DNA of 23,924 nucleotides from an uncultured bacterium (GTDB lineage: Bacteria; Bacteroidota; Bacteroidia; Sphingobacteriales; Sphingobacteriaceae): contig CAJBVG010000208.1 in NCBI GenBank assembly GCA_903958995.1, positions 1-23,924 of the forward strand. Reading direction: 5' to 3'. Below the pieces are notes generated by a model, which saw only the letters and a list, made by a program, of their open reading frames with translations, searched no databases and had not been told where the DNA came from. Below are positions 6,839 through 15,364 of the stretch, piece after piece (within the stretch, counting starts at the first letter, position 1; every line of letters starts with the position of its first letter). The position numbers and the translations under genes are program-made.

Positions 6839-7566
6839 AAGGGTTTCTGAGCAACCATAATTAAACGATCAGAACTATCGATATGAAATGGATCTAGTTG
6901 ATAAGAACCAAACTTTTCGACTAATGTTAATCCAGCTAGATCAAAAAACTTTTGAAAATCAGCTAATCTTAACGCTTTCACTTCCTCTTTAAATTCATAA
7001 TGGCTACCATTATCGTCGAAATGAATATGCTTAGTAATTAATCCGTTTTCTATCTTCTTTTGAATCTTAAACAATATACCATCAATATGCTTTTCATCAT
7101 TTGCTTGAATAGAATTAGTGATTTGACCAACATTTAAGAAATCAATTAATAATATTCCTCCTGGTTTTAAATTCTTCGCAAAAGCTTTTATCGCTTTAAT
7201 ATCTTCGTTTTCTCTACGGAAATAGCCAAAACTGGTAAATAAATTAAATACAAAATCGAAGTAGTTAGCATTTAGTAAGTTACGAATATCGTGCTCATAA
7301 AAATGCAAATGTGAATTCTCGTATTTTTTAGCATAAGCAATACTTTCTTGAGCTAAATCAATACCTGTTACATCAATTCCTTTCTTATTAAGGTAAATTG
7401 AATGTCGACCTTTCCCACAGCAAGCATCTAATACACAGTCGTTTTCTTTTAAATTAAAATATTTTACTAGAGCATCTATGAAGTGTTCAGCTTCCTTATG
7501 ATCACGGTTGGCGTAAAGTATATGATAATAGGGTGAATTAAACCAACTACGGTACCATTTTTTCAT
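6835..7566 (-). CDS. SAM-dependent class I methyltransferase
   Basis: The 243-residue cytoplasmic protein shows a Rossmann-type methyltransferase core. Motif I, LDACCGKGRHS, is at residues 46-56, the acidic end of strand 2, VTGIDL, is near 66-71, and motif IV is DFVFNLFTSFGYF, followed by LKPGGILLIDFLN. The GxGRHS form and the FTSFGYF segment are typical of Methyltransf_25-like enzymes of unknown substrate. It is the first gene of the minus-strand block leading to PAP2 and ZIP. An imperfect -7 box (GACATTTG, 7603 to 7596 on the minus strand) lies upstream in the gap shared with glmM. Confidence 0.82.
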   Translation of the reverse strand: MKKWYRSWFNSPYYHILYANRDHKEAEHFIDALVKYFNLKENDCVLDACCGKGRHSIYLNKKGIDVTGIDLAQESIAYAKKYENSHLHFYEHDIRNLLNANYFDFVFNLFTSFGYFRRENEDIKAIKAFAKNLKPGGILLIDFLNVGQITNSIQANDEKHIDGILFKIQKKIENGLITKHIHFDDNGSHYEFKEEVKALRLADFQKFFDLAGLTLVEKFGSYQLDPFHIDSSDRLIMVAQKPL

Positions 7567-7613
7567 TCTTATCTATTCCTTCTAGTTTATCCTTACAAAT
7601 GTCTTATTTTTTT

Positions 7614-7621
7614 TATTTTTG
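7614..7621 (+). promoter_or_regulatory. glmM: Candidate -7 box (TATTTTTG) for glmM
   Basis: TATTTTTG matches TAnnTTTG and ends 21 bases before the TTG start of glmM at 7643, in the 76-base divergent gap. There is no convincing -33 TTG at 17-23 bases upstream. Confidence 0.45.
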
Positions 7622-7642
7622 TCGGACTAAAACTAAGAAAAA

Positions 7643-9058
7643 TTGACATTAATCAAATCTATTTCGGGAATTAGAGGAACAATAGGTGGCCAAGCAGGCG
7701 ACGCATTAACTCCTCTCGACATTGTAAAGTTCACTTCAGCCTTCGGATACTGGGTTATTCAGAAATCTGGCAAGAAGAAAATCGTATTGGGAAGAGACGC
7801 TCGTATTTCTGGAGAAATGGTTCGAAACTTAGTCATAGGAACACTCCAAGGATTAGGAATAGATGTTATCGACCTAGGATTAGCAACTACACCAACGGTA
7901 GAGATGGCAGTTCCAATGGAAGATGCTGGTGGTGGAATCATTTTAACCGCTAGTCATAACCCTAAACAATGGAATGCTTTAAAACTATTAAATCATACAG
8001 GTGAGTTTATTACAGATTTAGATGGTAAAGAAGTATTAGCCTTAGCAGAAAGCAATGAAATTGTATATGCTGAAGTTGATTATTTAGGAACAACTATTCA
8101 AGACCATAGCTATTTAAATAAACATATTGCTAAAATTTTAGAACTCCCTTGGGTTGATATTGAAGCCATTAAGGAACGTAATTTTAAAGTGGTTATTGAT
8201 TGTGTGAATTCGGTAGGAGGTATTGCGTTACCACCATTATTGAAAGCATTAGGAGTAGAAGTAATCCACGAACTATATTGCCATCCAGATGGCAAATTCC
8301 CACATAACCCGGAACCACTTCCAGAAAATCTTACAGCACTATCGTCTGAAGTTTTAAATCGCAAAGCTGATATCGGTATTGCAGTTGATCCTGATGTTGA
8401 TCGTTTATGTTTCGTTTCAGAAAATGGTGAGATGTTTGGTGAGGAATATACATTAGTAGCCATTGCTGATTTCTTATTGCAAAATACTAGCAAAGAATTC
8501 TTAACTGAAAAAGGTTATGAATTAAATACTGTTTCTAATCTTTCATCAACAAGAGCGTTGAGAGATGTTACCGAAAGAGTTAATGGTAATTACAATGCAG
8601 CTGCAGTTGGAGAGGTAAATGTGGTAAACATGATGAAATCTACTAAAGCATTAATTGGTGGAGAAGGTAATGGTGGTGTTATATTACCTGAGTTACATTA
8701 CGGTAGAGATGCATTAGTTGGTATTGCTTTGTTTCTAACTCATTTAGCAAAACAGAAAAAATCGTGCTCAGCTTTAAGAGCATCATATCCAAATTACTTC
8801 ATTTCTAAAAACAAGATTTCATTAACAGCAGATTTAGACATCGATGCCTTATTGAAAAAAGTAGAATTAAAATACAAAGATCAACCCATTAATACTATCG
8901 ACGGATTGAAGATTGAATTTGATAACGAATGGGTACATTTGCGTAAATCAAACACAGAACCTATTATTCGTATATACTCGGAAAGCCAAACAGAAACAAC
9001 TGCTAATGGTTTAGCCAATAAAATTATGGATGACATTAGAGAAATCATGAATAGCTAA
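7643..9058 (+). CDS. glmM: Phosphoglucosamine mutase (phosphohexomutase family)
   Basis: GlmM interconverts glucosamine-6-phosphate and glucosamine-1-phosphate for UDP-GlcNAc and peptidoglycan synthesis. The protein has the phosphohexomutase layout: substrate-entry segment SISGIRGTIGG, active phosphoserine in TASHNP (Ser104), the Mg loop DPDVDR (Asp249, 251, 253), the sugar-binding loop GGEGNGG, and the phosphate-binding loop RKSNTEPIIRIYSE. It is 471 residues, slightly long for the family. The start is TTG at 7643, because the conserved TLIKSISGIRG follows immediately and no ATG precedes it. A phosphomannomutase activity cannot be excluded, but the sequence fits the Bacteroidota GlmM type. 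The cysteine desulfurase begins 2 bases after the stop. Confidence 0.88.
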   Translation: MTLIKSISGIRGTIGGQAGDALTPLDIVKFTSAFGYWVIQKSGKKKIVLGRDARISGEMVRNLVIGTLQGLGIDVIDLGLATTPTVEMAVPMEDAGGGIILTASHNPKQWNALKLLNHTGEFITDLDGKEVLALAESNEIVYAEVDYLGTTIQDHSYLNKHIAKILELPWVDIEAIKERNFKVVIDCVNSVGGIALPPLLKALGVEVIHELYCHPDGKFPHNPEPLPENLTALSSEVLNRKADIGIAVDPDVDRLCFVSENGEMFGEEYTLVAIADFLLQNTSKEFLTEKGYELNTVSNLSSTRALRDVTERVNGNYNAAAVGEVNVVNMMKSTKALIGGEGNGGVILPELHYGRDALVGIALFLTHLAKQKKSCSALRASYPNYFISKNKISLTADLDIDALLKKVELKYKDQPINTIDGLKIEFDNEWVHLRKSNTEPIIRIYSESQTETTANGLANKIMDDIREIMNS

Positions 9059-9060
9059 TT

Positions 9061-10200
9061 ATGAACAAAATATATTTAGACAACGCAGCTACTACTGCCA
9101 TTGATAAAGAGGTTTTAGAGCTAATGAAAAATACTATGGAATTCCAATTTGGAAATCCATCATCTATTCATTCTCATGGTAGAGAAGTGCGTACAATTAT
9201 AGAGAATGCTCGTAAAACTGTAGCTAAATTATTAAACACTAGTCCAGCAGAAATATTCTTTACCTCTGGAGGTACAGAAGCAGATAACATGGCTATCAAT
9301 TGCGCTATTAATGATTATGGCATAACACATGCTATCACAAGTAAAATTGAACATCACGCAGTTATACATACTTTAGAAGTTTTAGAGAAAAAAGGTTTAA
9401 TAAAATTAAGCTATGTAAATCTTGATGAAAAAGGTCATGTTGATACAAAACATTTAGAAGAATTATTAGCTAATAACGAACGATCATTCGTTTCTTTAAT
9501 GCACGCTAATAATGAAATCGGTAATCTAATAGATTTAGAAAAAGTAGGTGATATTTGTGAAAAATACAATGCAATTTTCCATAGCGATACCGTTCAAACC
9601 ATGGGACATTATCGTCACGATTTATCGAAATTAAAAGTTCATTTCATCACTTGTGCGGCGCACAAATTACATGGACCTAAAGGTGTTGGATTTTTATACA
9701 TCAACCATAACATCAAAATAAAACCAATGATACATGGAGGTGCACAAGAACGTAATATGCGTGGTGGAACCGAGAATGTATATGGCATTGTAGGTTTAGC
9801 TAAAGCTCTAGAAATTGCTTATGCGGAATTAGATGAACATCAAAATTATATTCAGGGATTAAAATCATACATGACAGAACAATTACTGGCTAACATCCCA
9901 GGTATTGGTTTTAATGGTGACTTAGATTCTAAACACAGCTTATACACGGTATTAAATGTTTCATTCCCAGCATCAGAAATGGGAGAGATGTTATTGTTCA
10001 GTTTAGATATTTCTGGAATATCAGCATCTGGTGGAAGTGCTTGTTCATCGGGTTCTAATGTTGGATCGCATGTGTTAACGGCAATTGGTTCACCAAGTGA
10101 TCGAGCTGCTGTACGTTTCTCATTCTGCAAATACAATACAAAAGAAGAAATCGATATCGTTGTTGAAAAACTTAAAGAGCTTGTTCTTGTTAAAGTTTAA
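9061..10200 (+). CDS. Cysteine desulfurase (NifS/IscS family)
   Basis: This PLP enzyme takes sulfur from cysteine (giving alanine) for Fe-S clusters and thiolated cofactors. The N-terminal IYLDNAATT is the family signature. SGGTEADN is near 69-76, the PLP lysine is Lys202 in AAHKLHGPKG, GGAQERNMRGGTEN follows, and the catalytic cysteine loop is SGGSACSSGS with Cys328. The short C-terminus and 379-residue length match class I NifS/IscS-type enzymes. No iscU, iscA or suf gene is adjacent; it is probably co-transcribed with glmM, 2 bases upstream, a pairing without an obvious pathway link. Confidence 0.93.
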   Translation: MNKIYLDNAATTAIDKEVLELMKNTMEFQFGNPSSIHSHGREVRTIIENARKTVAKLLNTSPAEIFFTSGGTEADNMAINCAINDYGITHAITSKIEHHAVIHTLEVLEKKGLIKLSYVNLDEKGHVDTKHLEELLANNERSFVSLMHANNEIGNLIDLEKVGDICEKYNAIFHSDTVQTMGHYRHDLSKLKVHFITCAAHKLHGPKGVGFLYINHNIKIKPMIHGGAQERNMRGGTENVYGIVGLAKALEIAYAELDEHQNYIQGLKSYMTEQLLANIPGIGFNGDLDSKHSLYTVLNVSFPASEMGEMLLFSLDISGISASGGSACSSGSNVGSHVLTAIGSPSDRAAVRFSFCKYNTKEEIDIVVEKLKELVLVKV

Positions 10201-10319
10201 TAAGAACAAACTTTATGAAATATTAAAGCAATTATGTTGGTTTATCGCGAATATCAAATGGGTAAAATGGGTGTTTTAATTGAAGAATAATTCCTATATT
10301 GTTGCTTTTAGAAAGAACA

Positions 10320-11135
10320 ATGGCATTAAAACTGAACCTTAAAAAACCATTAGCATTTTTTGATATCGAATCAACTGGTGTAAATGTAGCAAGTGATCGT
10401 ATCGTAGAAATCTCAATATTAAAGATAAATGTTGATGGTTCTGAGGAAATCAAAACTAAGCGCATTAATCCGGGTATGCCTATTCCATTAGAAACTTCAT
10501 TAATTCATGGAATTTACGATGAGGACATTAAAGATGAACCGCTTTTCAAAAATATAGCTAAAAGTCTTGCTCAATTTTTAGAGAATTGCGATTTAGCGGG
10601 ATATAATTCCAATAAATTTGATGTGCCTATTTTAATGGAAGAATTTTTACGTGCTGAAGTTGATTTCGACATTAGTAAACGTAAGCTCGTTGATGTTCAG
10701 AACATTTTCCATCAAATGGAACAACGTACTTTAAAAGCTGCATATAAGTTTTATTGCTTTAAGGATTTAGAAAATGCACATTCTGCAGAAGCTGACATTC
10801 GCGCTACTTATGAAGTATTATTATCTCAGCTTGAAAAATACGAACAAGTAGAATTTAAAGATAAGTCGGGTAAAGTATATATACCAGTTAAGAATGATGT
10901 GGATGCCTTACACACATTTACTCAAGTACAACGCAATGTAGATTTTGCGGGTACTATGGTTTATAATGATAAGGGAGAAGAAGTATTTAACTTCGGAAAA
11001 CACAAAGGCAAAAAAGTAAATGATGTTTTCCAACAAGAACCTAGTTATTATGATTGGATGATGAATGGAGTGTTTCCACTATATACTAAGAAAAAACTTA
11101 CGGAGCTACGTTTAAGAACATTTCAGAAATCTTAA
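10320..11135 (+). CDS. DnaQ-like 3'-5' exonuclease with ExoX-type C-terminal tail
   Basis: The 271-residue protein has a DEDDh exonuclease domain at residues 8-170: FFDIESTG (Asp15, Glu17), NSNKFD (Asp101), and HSAEADIRATYEV (His154, Asp159). A second small domain at about 220-268 (FNFGKHKGKKVNDVFQQEPSYYDWMM) matches the C-terminal module of ExoX-like exonucleases. It probably degrades or proofreads DNA or RNA 3' ends; it is not the Pol III epsilon subunit by context. I chose the ATG at 10320, preceded by the purine-rich AGAAAGAAC, over an in-frame TTG at 10299 that would add seven residues. Its stop shares 4 bases (TTAA) with the convergent HMG-CoA lyase stop. Confidence 0.87.
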   Translation: MALKLNLKKPLAFFDIESTGVNVASDRIVEISILKINVDGSEEIKTKRINPGMPIPLETSLIHGIYDEDIKDEPLFKNIAKSLAQFLENCDLAGYNSNKFDVPILMEEFLRAEVDFDISKRKLVDVQNIFHQMEQRTLKAAYKFYCFKDLENAHSAEADIRATYEVLLSQLEKYEQVEFKDKSGKVYIPVKNDVDALHTFTQVQRNVDFAGTMVYNDKGEEVFNFGKHKGKKVNDVFQQEPSYYDWMMNGVFPLYTKKKLTELRLRTFQKS

Positions 11136-11992
11136 GGATAGAAAACCTTATTCGCCAATTGCATAGATTTCACTAAAGCTTCAGCATTTATTCCTGTTTC
11201 TACATTTTGCTCGTTTAGGTAAGCGATAACAGTTTCTGTGGCAATGTTACCAGTTAGGTCATCCGATGCCATTGGACAGCCTCCAAATCCATAAATTGCT
11301 GCATCTATTCGTCTGCAACCTGCTTCATAAGCAGCTCCAATTTTTTCTAACCGCTCTTCAGCGGTAGAATGTAAATGAGCTCCAAATTCAATAGTCGGAA
11401 ATAATGGTGCAATGTTTCTAAACAAATAGTCGATGTTTTCTTTATTAGACACTCCAATAGTATCTGAAAACGCTAATATATTAACACCCATATCAGCTAA
11501 TACTTTCGTCCATTTCTCTACTACTTCAATACTCCATTCATCACCATATGGATTACCAAAACCCATTGATATATAGACTACAAGTTCTTTATTCTTAGCA
11601 ATACAAAGCTTCTGAATTTCTTCAACACGAACTATAGACTCTTCAATACTCGAATTGGTATTACGTTGCTGAAAAGTTTCTGAAATAGAAAAAGGGAAAC
11701 CTAGGTAATTAATTTCATCAAATTCAACAGCATCTTGTGCACCTCTAGTATTTGCTATAATGGACAGTAGTTTACTCTTAGTTGATGATAAATCTAATTT
11801 AGATAATACTTCTGCTGTATCACGCATTTGCGGGATAGCTTTTGGCGAAACAAAACTTCCAAAATCAATAGTATCAAAACCAACAGAAAGTAAGGAATTG
11901 ATATAATCCACCTTTTGCTCGGTAGGCACAAAATGATGTAAGCCTTGCATAGCATCTCGAGGGCATTCTATTAATTTTAATGGTTTCGACAT
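11132..11992 (-). CDS. Hydroxymethylglutaryl-CoA lyase
   Basis: The 286-residue TIM-barrel enzyme cleaves HMG-CoA to acetyl-CoA and acetoacetate, usually in leucine breakdown. The start ECPRDAMQG is the substrate/metal motif (Arg12, Asp13). FGSFVSPKAIPQMRDT follows, then AFSDTIG, the metal-binding FGAHLHST, and the catalytic-cysteine loop YGFGGCPMA, followed by DDLTGNIATE. These are the HMG-CoA lyase rather than the isopropylmalate synthase form of the superfamily. A leucine-dehydrogenase-type gene lies at the window start, but too far away to be an operon partner. It is single-gene on the minus strand, with its own upstream -7 box. Confidence 0.9.
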   Translation of the reverse strand: MSKPLKLIECPRDAMQGLHHFVPTEQKVDYINSLLSVGFDTIDFGSFVSPKAIPQMRDTAEVLSKLDLSSTKSKLLSIIANTRGAQDAVEFDEINYLGFPFSISETFQQRNTNSSIEESIVRVEEIQKLCIAKNKELVVYISMGFGNPYGDEWSIEVVEKWTKVLADMGVNILAFSDTIGVSNKENIDYLFRNIAPLFPTIEFGAHLHSTAEERLEKIGAAYEAGCRRIDAAIYGFGGCPMASDDLTGNIATETVIAYLNEQNVETGINAEALVKSMQLANKVFYP

Positions 11993-12011
11993 GAGAATAA
12001 TCTTTGATAGT

Positions 12012-12019
12012 CAAATCTA
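12012..12019 (-). promoter_or_regulatory. Candidate -7 box (TAGATTTG) for HMG-CoA lyase
   Basis: On the minus strand 12019 to 12012 reads TAGATTTG, an exact TAnnTTTG match, 19 bases before the ATG at 11992. No clear -33 box is seen; the upstream DNA is occupied by the terminator of the neighbouring gene. Confidence 0.45.
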
Positions 12020-12032
12020 AGAAATATAACGC

Positions 12033-12068
12033 AAAAAAAATCCCGATGTTTTTGAGGCATCGGGATTT
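12033..12068 (-). terminator. Rho-independent terminator after the large surface protein gene
   Basis: The 11-bp stem AAATCCCGATG (12038-12048) pairs with CATCGGGATTT (12058-12068). Read on the minus strand, the hairpin is followed by a run of eight T residues. It lies 27 bases beyond the stop of the minus-strand gene at 12096. Confidence 0.92.
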
Positions 12069-12095
12069 GCAATGTATTAGGGTGTTTTTAAAAAA

Positions 12096-15000
12096 TTACT
12101 TGATAACAATTCGTTTAGTAGAACTACCATTTTCTGTTATAAGTACAATGTTGTAAACACCTGGACTTAATGTAGAAATATCGATAGTTTGTTTCAACGT
12201 ATTTAATGATTCTAAAGAAACAACAGTTTGACCAATTATGTTTACAATGCTAATTGCTTGAATTGCATCGTTAGCAATAATATTTACTTGTTGATCAGCA
12301 GGGTTAGGGTAAACATTGAAGTTTACTAATTTATTATTGTTAAGACCTAACTTATCATTGTCTCTAATTTGTATAGATGAACTAGTAGTTGTTCCTAAAA
12401 CACATTTAACTGCATCGCTAATTGCGAAGTTAATGGTTTCATTATTTTCAACCACGGCATCATCAGTAATAGTAAAAGTAACTGTTGCTTCAGTTGCACC
12501 TACAGCGAAGTTCAATGTGCCTGGGTTACCGAATGTAAAGTCTGAATTAAATATTGCAGAACCACCTGTTAAGGCAAAAGTAACTGAACCTGCTTCAGTA
12601 GCTGCACTACTTAAAGAAACTTTAACAGTAACTGTTCCAGCACCTTCTTTTGTATGATATAAAGCTGAATCGATATTCACAGTAGGAACAATAACTACTA
12701 CTGGGATAATATCATTAATGCTTCTAGGTAATAATTGGTAACCGCTGTTTTTAGGATTAGATGCATCAAACTGACCACCTAAACCAATTACATCAAAACG
12801 ACCAGTTATTGGTTGAGCAAATAAACTAACATCAGCATCAATACGAAGATCGATTGAATCTACTCCGTTAGAAATTCTTAATGTTGTTCCAGAAGCAGAA
12901 TTTGCAAGAGTATCTAAAATCTCAGCGTTTTTATAAACAACTAAATTAGATTCTGTACTTTCATCAAGTTTAGTAAAGACTCTTGGCTTTCTCAAAGCAT
13001 TCGCTTTAGATATAAGAATTATTGAGTCCATGTTTACTTGTGTTAAACCATTAAACTCTCCAACTTTTCCGTAAACTTTAACAGAGTCACCTTCTTCTGG
13101 TACTAATGAAATAATAGGAGGAGTTGATGCTCCTGCTCTGAATATACCTACACCACCTGTTGGGTCAATTAAAGTATATTGTAAACTAGTTGCAGAACCT
13201 TGCATGTCTACACCATAAACAATACCCTTAATGTATACTGAAGTATCTTTTAATACTGATACACCATTCACATCATTTACTCTTAATGCAGATATGTTTT
13301 TAAATTGAATATCATCATTTTTAATAGTAAGTGTGTAGTTAGAGTCGGTACTAATAACACCAGCATTAGTAATGTTACGAATGGTAAAGATTACCGTTTC
13401 GTCTATTTCAAATACATTATCATTTACAATAGGAATGTTAAATACTACTGTTGAATCTTTTCCACCTGGTATAGTAACAGTTTGTGTAGTGAAGCTATAG
13501 TCAGAACCAGCAACTGCAGAACCACCTTTAACTAATACGTCAAAGCTAGTTGCTCCATTTGTAGTTGCACCCATTGCCATTACACTAACAGCTGCAGTAC
13601 CTGCATTTTCGTTTACGTTACCTGAAGTATTAATGAAATGTGCTACTAATGGTTGATCATTTTGTGGAATAGTAATTGTAATTATAGAGTCATTTCCAAT
13701 AGTTGCATTGTTAGTAGCATCACGTAAAACCAAAACTATAGTCTCCCCATTTTCAGCAATTATATCGTTTAATACATTTGCTGTATCACTAACATTTGCA
13801 CTTGAATTTGAAACAAAAGTATAAGTTGCACCTGCAGTAGAAACTCCAGTATAATCTGAACCATCAGCTGTTGATACTGATTTCACATAAACTTTAACGT
13901 TTGTTGCAGTAGCATTTGGATTTGTAATTCCTATATTTAAAATATGATCTGCACCTTCAGCTACTGTTGCTGTTAAAGGAGCAACAAAACTTACTACTGG
14001 ATCAACAACGTCATTTGCTAGAATTGTTACGGTTAAAATAGAATCGGTTGCTAATGTAGACGAGTTCGTGTTGTTTCTCAAAACAAATTCAATAGTTTCA
14101 TCTGATTCTTGAGTTACATCATCAATAATTGGGAAAGTAAAAGTTTGAGTTGTTGATGAATTTGCTGGAAACGTAACTGTTTGAGTAGTATATGTAAAAT
14201 CATTTGTAATTATAGCAGATCCACCTTTTAATACAACATTGACATTAGTAGGATTAACACTAGTATTAAACATAGCTACTGAAACTGTAGCAGTACCTGC
14301 ATTTTCATTAATTGAAACCGAAGTAGGATTAAATGATAAGGTAGGTGCTAAAGAAGTAACAGTATGTGAATTTAAACGGATAGTGTCTTTGGGTAAAACA
14401 TCCCATTGAGTTGCACCAATTGTCCAATTAGTAGTTCCAACATAAACATTAGGTTTTCTAATTAATGTATAATCTAATGTTGTTCCAGATCCTACAGCCC
14501 AGAAAGTGCCTGGATCAGTTCCAATTGTTCCAATAACGTCAATTTGTGTTGAACCACTGAATAATCCAATTGCATCATCACCATTGTAAAATGTAACATT
14601 AGAAGTTGTATCATCAACAGCTAAAATAGAAACATTTGCAGCAGAATTGGCAATTACATAAACATCACCTGGAGCTAAATTTCTATTGGGTAAATAAAGT
14701 GTATTTCCTGCTATTGATGTACCATTAGCAAAAAGTCTTACAGAATAACCTGACATATTTATTGGAAGACTAGATGGGTTGTATATTTCAAGCGCTTTAT
14801 TATTCGAAGAACCTTCTATATACTCTGAAAAAAACAATTCATTAGTTGGTGTTAAATTAGGTGTTGATTTAACATAAATTACACCAGTCATTCCTGAATG
14901 TGCTGTACAAAAATAATTAACTGTACCTGGAGTGTTCATAACAATTTTATAAGTAGATCCTAATCCTGCAGACCCATCTAAGGTTACTAGAGGAATAGTA

Positions 15001-15206
15001 GTACCATCAGCTGATTGAGTAGGATGAGAACCCGATACCCAAACAAATTTTATTGTATCTCCGACTGTACAACCTACAATTGCAGGTGTATACGTGTTAG
15101 TACTTGCAGGTCCAACCTGTATAGTAACTGTGTTTTGAGCCATAGTAATCGTTGAAACAAATGTTCCAATAATTAATACAGCTGTTGCTAGTAAATTTTT
15201 GATCAT
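12096..15206 (-). CDS. Secreted T9SS protein: cupredoxin, lamin-tail, Calx-beta repeats, OB-like region
   Basis: The protein has 1036 residues when started at the ATG at 15206. Longer upstream starts would put 33 residues before an evident Sec signal peptide (1-24, MIKNLLATAVLII...TMAQ). Domains in order are as follows. A cupredoxin at 25-113 has type 1 copper ligands His61, Cys100, His103 and Met106 in YFCTAHSGMTG. A lamin-tail domain spans about 122-270 (ELFFSEYIEGSSNNKALEIYN). Three Calx-beta domains lie at about 287-400, 402-517 and 520-633, each ending near an NDD/ND motif. An OB-fold-like region of secreted nuclease type covers about 636-833. A fourth Calx-beta domain is at about 840-951. 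A type A T9SS sorting tail covers 960-1036 (FNVYPNP, GQTV, LSPGVYNIVL, KRIVIK). It should be exported by Sec, then type IX secretion, and attached to the surface or released. No catalytic nuclease motif is seen. Calx-beta domains bind Ca2+ in some proteins, and a role in adhesion or redox/copper binding is inference. Confidence 0.88.
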   Translation of the reverse strand: MIKNLLATAVLIIGTFVSTITMAQNTVTIQVGPASTNTYTPAIVGCTVGDTIKFVWVSGSHPTQSADGTTIPLVTLDGSAGLGSTYKIVMNTPGTVNYFCTAHSGMTGVIYVKSTPNLTPTNELFFSEYIEGSSNNKALEIYNPSSLPINMSGYSVRLFANGTSIAGNTLYLPNRNLAPGDVYVIANSAANVSILAVDDTTSNVTFYNGDDAIGLFSGSTQIDVIGTIGTDPGTFWAVGSGTTLDYTLIRKPNVYVGTTNWTIGATQWDVLPKDTIRLNSHTVTSLAPTLSFNPTSVSINENAGTATVSVAMFNTSVNPTNVNVVLKGGSAIITNDFTYTTQTVTFPANSSTTQTFTFPIIDDVTQESDETIEFVLRNNTNSSTLATDSILTVTILANDVVDPVVSFVAPLTATVAEGADHILNIGITNPNATATNVKVYVKSVSTADGSDYTGVSTAGATYTFVSNSSANVSDTANVLNDIIAENGETIVLVLRDATNNATIGNDSIITITIPQNDQPLVAHFINTSGNVNENAGTAAVSVMAMGATTNGATSFDVLVKGGSAVAGSDYSFTTQTVTIPGGKDSTVVFNIPIVNDNVFEIDETVIFTIRNITNAGVISTDSNYTLTIKNDDIQFKNISALRVNDVNGVSVLKDTSVYIKGIVYGVDMQGSATSLQYTLIDPTGGVGIFRAGASTPPIISLVPEEGDSVKVYGKVGEFNGLTQVNMDSIILISKANALRKPRVFTKLDESTESNLVVYKNAEILDTLANSASGTTLRISNGVDSIDLRIDADVSLFAQPITGRFDVIGLGGQFDASNPKNSGYQLLPRSINDIIPVVVIVPTVNIDSALYHTKEGAGTVTVKVSLSSAATEAGSVTFALTGGSAIFNSDFTFGNPGTLNFAVGATEATVTFTITDDAVVENNETINFAISDAVKCVLGTTTSSSIQIRDNDKLGLNNNKLVNFNVYPNPADQQVNIIANDAIQAISIVNIIGQTVVSLESLNTLKQTIDISTLSPGVYNIVLITENGSSTKRIVIK

Positions 15207-15239
15207 ATATCTGTTAGTTAATATTCTTGTTAAAACATA

Positions 15240-15247
15240 CAAAGATA
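15240..15247 (-). promoter_or_regulatory. Candidate -7 box (TATCTTTG) for the surface protein gene
   Basis: The minus strand 15247 to 15240 reads TATCTTTG, an exact TAnnTTTG match, 33 bases upstream of the ATG at 15206. This supports the start at 15206 rather than the longer frame, since the box lies within the would-be N-terminal extension. Confidence 0.5.
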
Positions 15248-15352
15248 AATATATGTATATTAAGTCGATGTTAACAAAGCAATATTGTAACAATTGTTTT
15301 TCCACAAGTTATCCCCAAAACTATTGCATTATGTAAATGTTGTCGAAACATA

Positions 15353-15360
15353 TACATTTG
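15353..15360 (+). promoter_or_regulatory. mqnE: Candidate -7 box (TACATTTG) directly before mqnE
   Basis: TACATTTG matches TAnnTTTG exactly and ends only 4 bases before the mqnE ATG at 15365, so a transcript starting at the usual distance would be nearly leaderless. No -33 TTG is seen at 17-23 bases. Confidence 0.4.
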
Positions 15361-15364
15361 CATT

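Noticed and set aside
10181..10214. Inverted repeats at the desulfurase stop (TTGTTCTT/AAGAACAA and AAAGTTT/AAACTTT)
   Set aside because: The two stems overlap and exclude each other, are AT-rich and lack a T-tract, so they do not make a convincing terminator.
12316..12657. 113-codon plus-strand open frame inside the surface protein gene
   Set aside because: It is the antisense of the Calx-beta and OB-like coding region, has a low-complexity composition and shows no recognisable domain or start signal.
15207..15305. 33-residue N-terminal extension of the surface protein from an upstream start
   Set aside because: The extension precedes a typical Sec signal peptide starting at the ATG at 15206 and contains the candidate -7 box, so it is most likely untranslated.
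15298..15317. Two DnaA-box-like 9-mers (TTTTCCACA and TTATCCCCA) close together in the 158-base divergent gap
   Set aside because: Each has one mismatch to TTATCCACA and there are only two. There is no cluster, no AT-rich unwinding region beyond background, and no dnaA, dnaN or gyrase gene nearby, so a replication origin is not supported.
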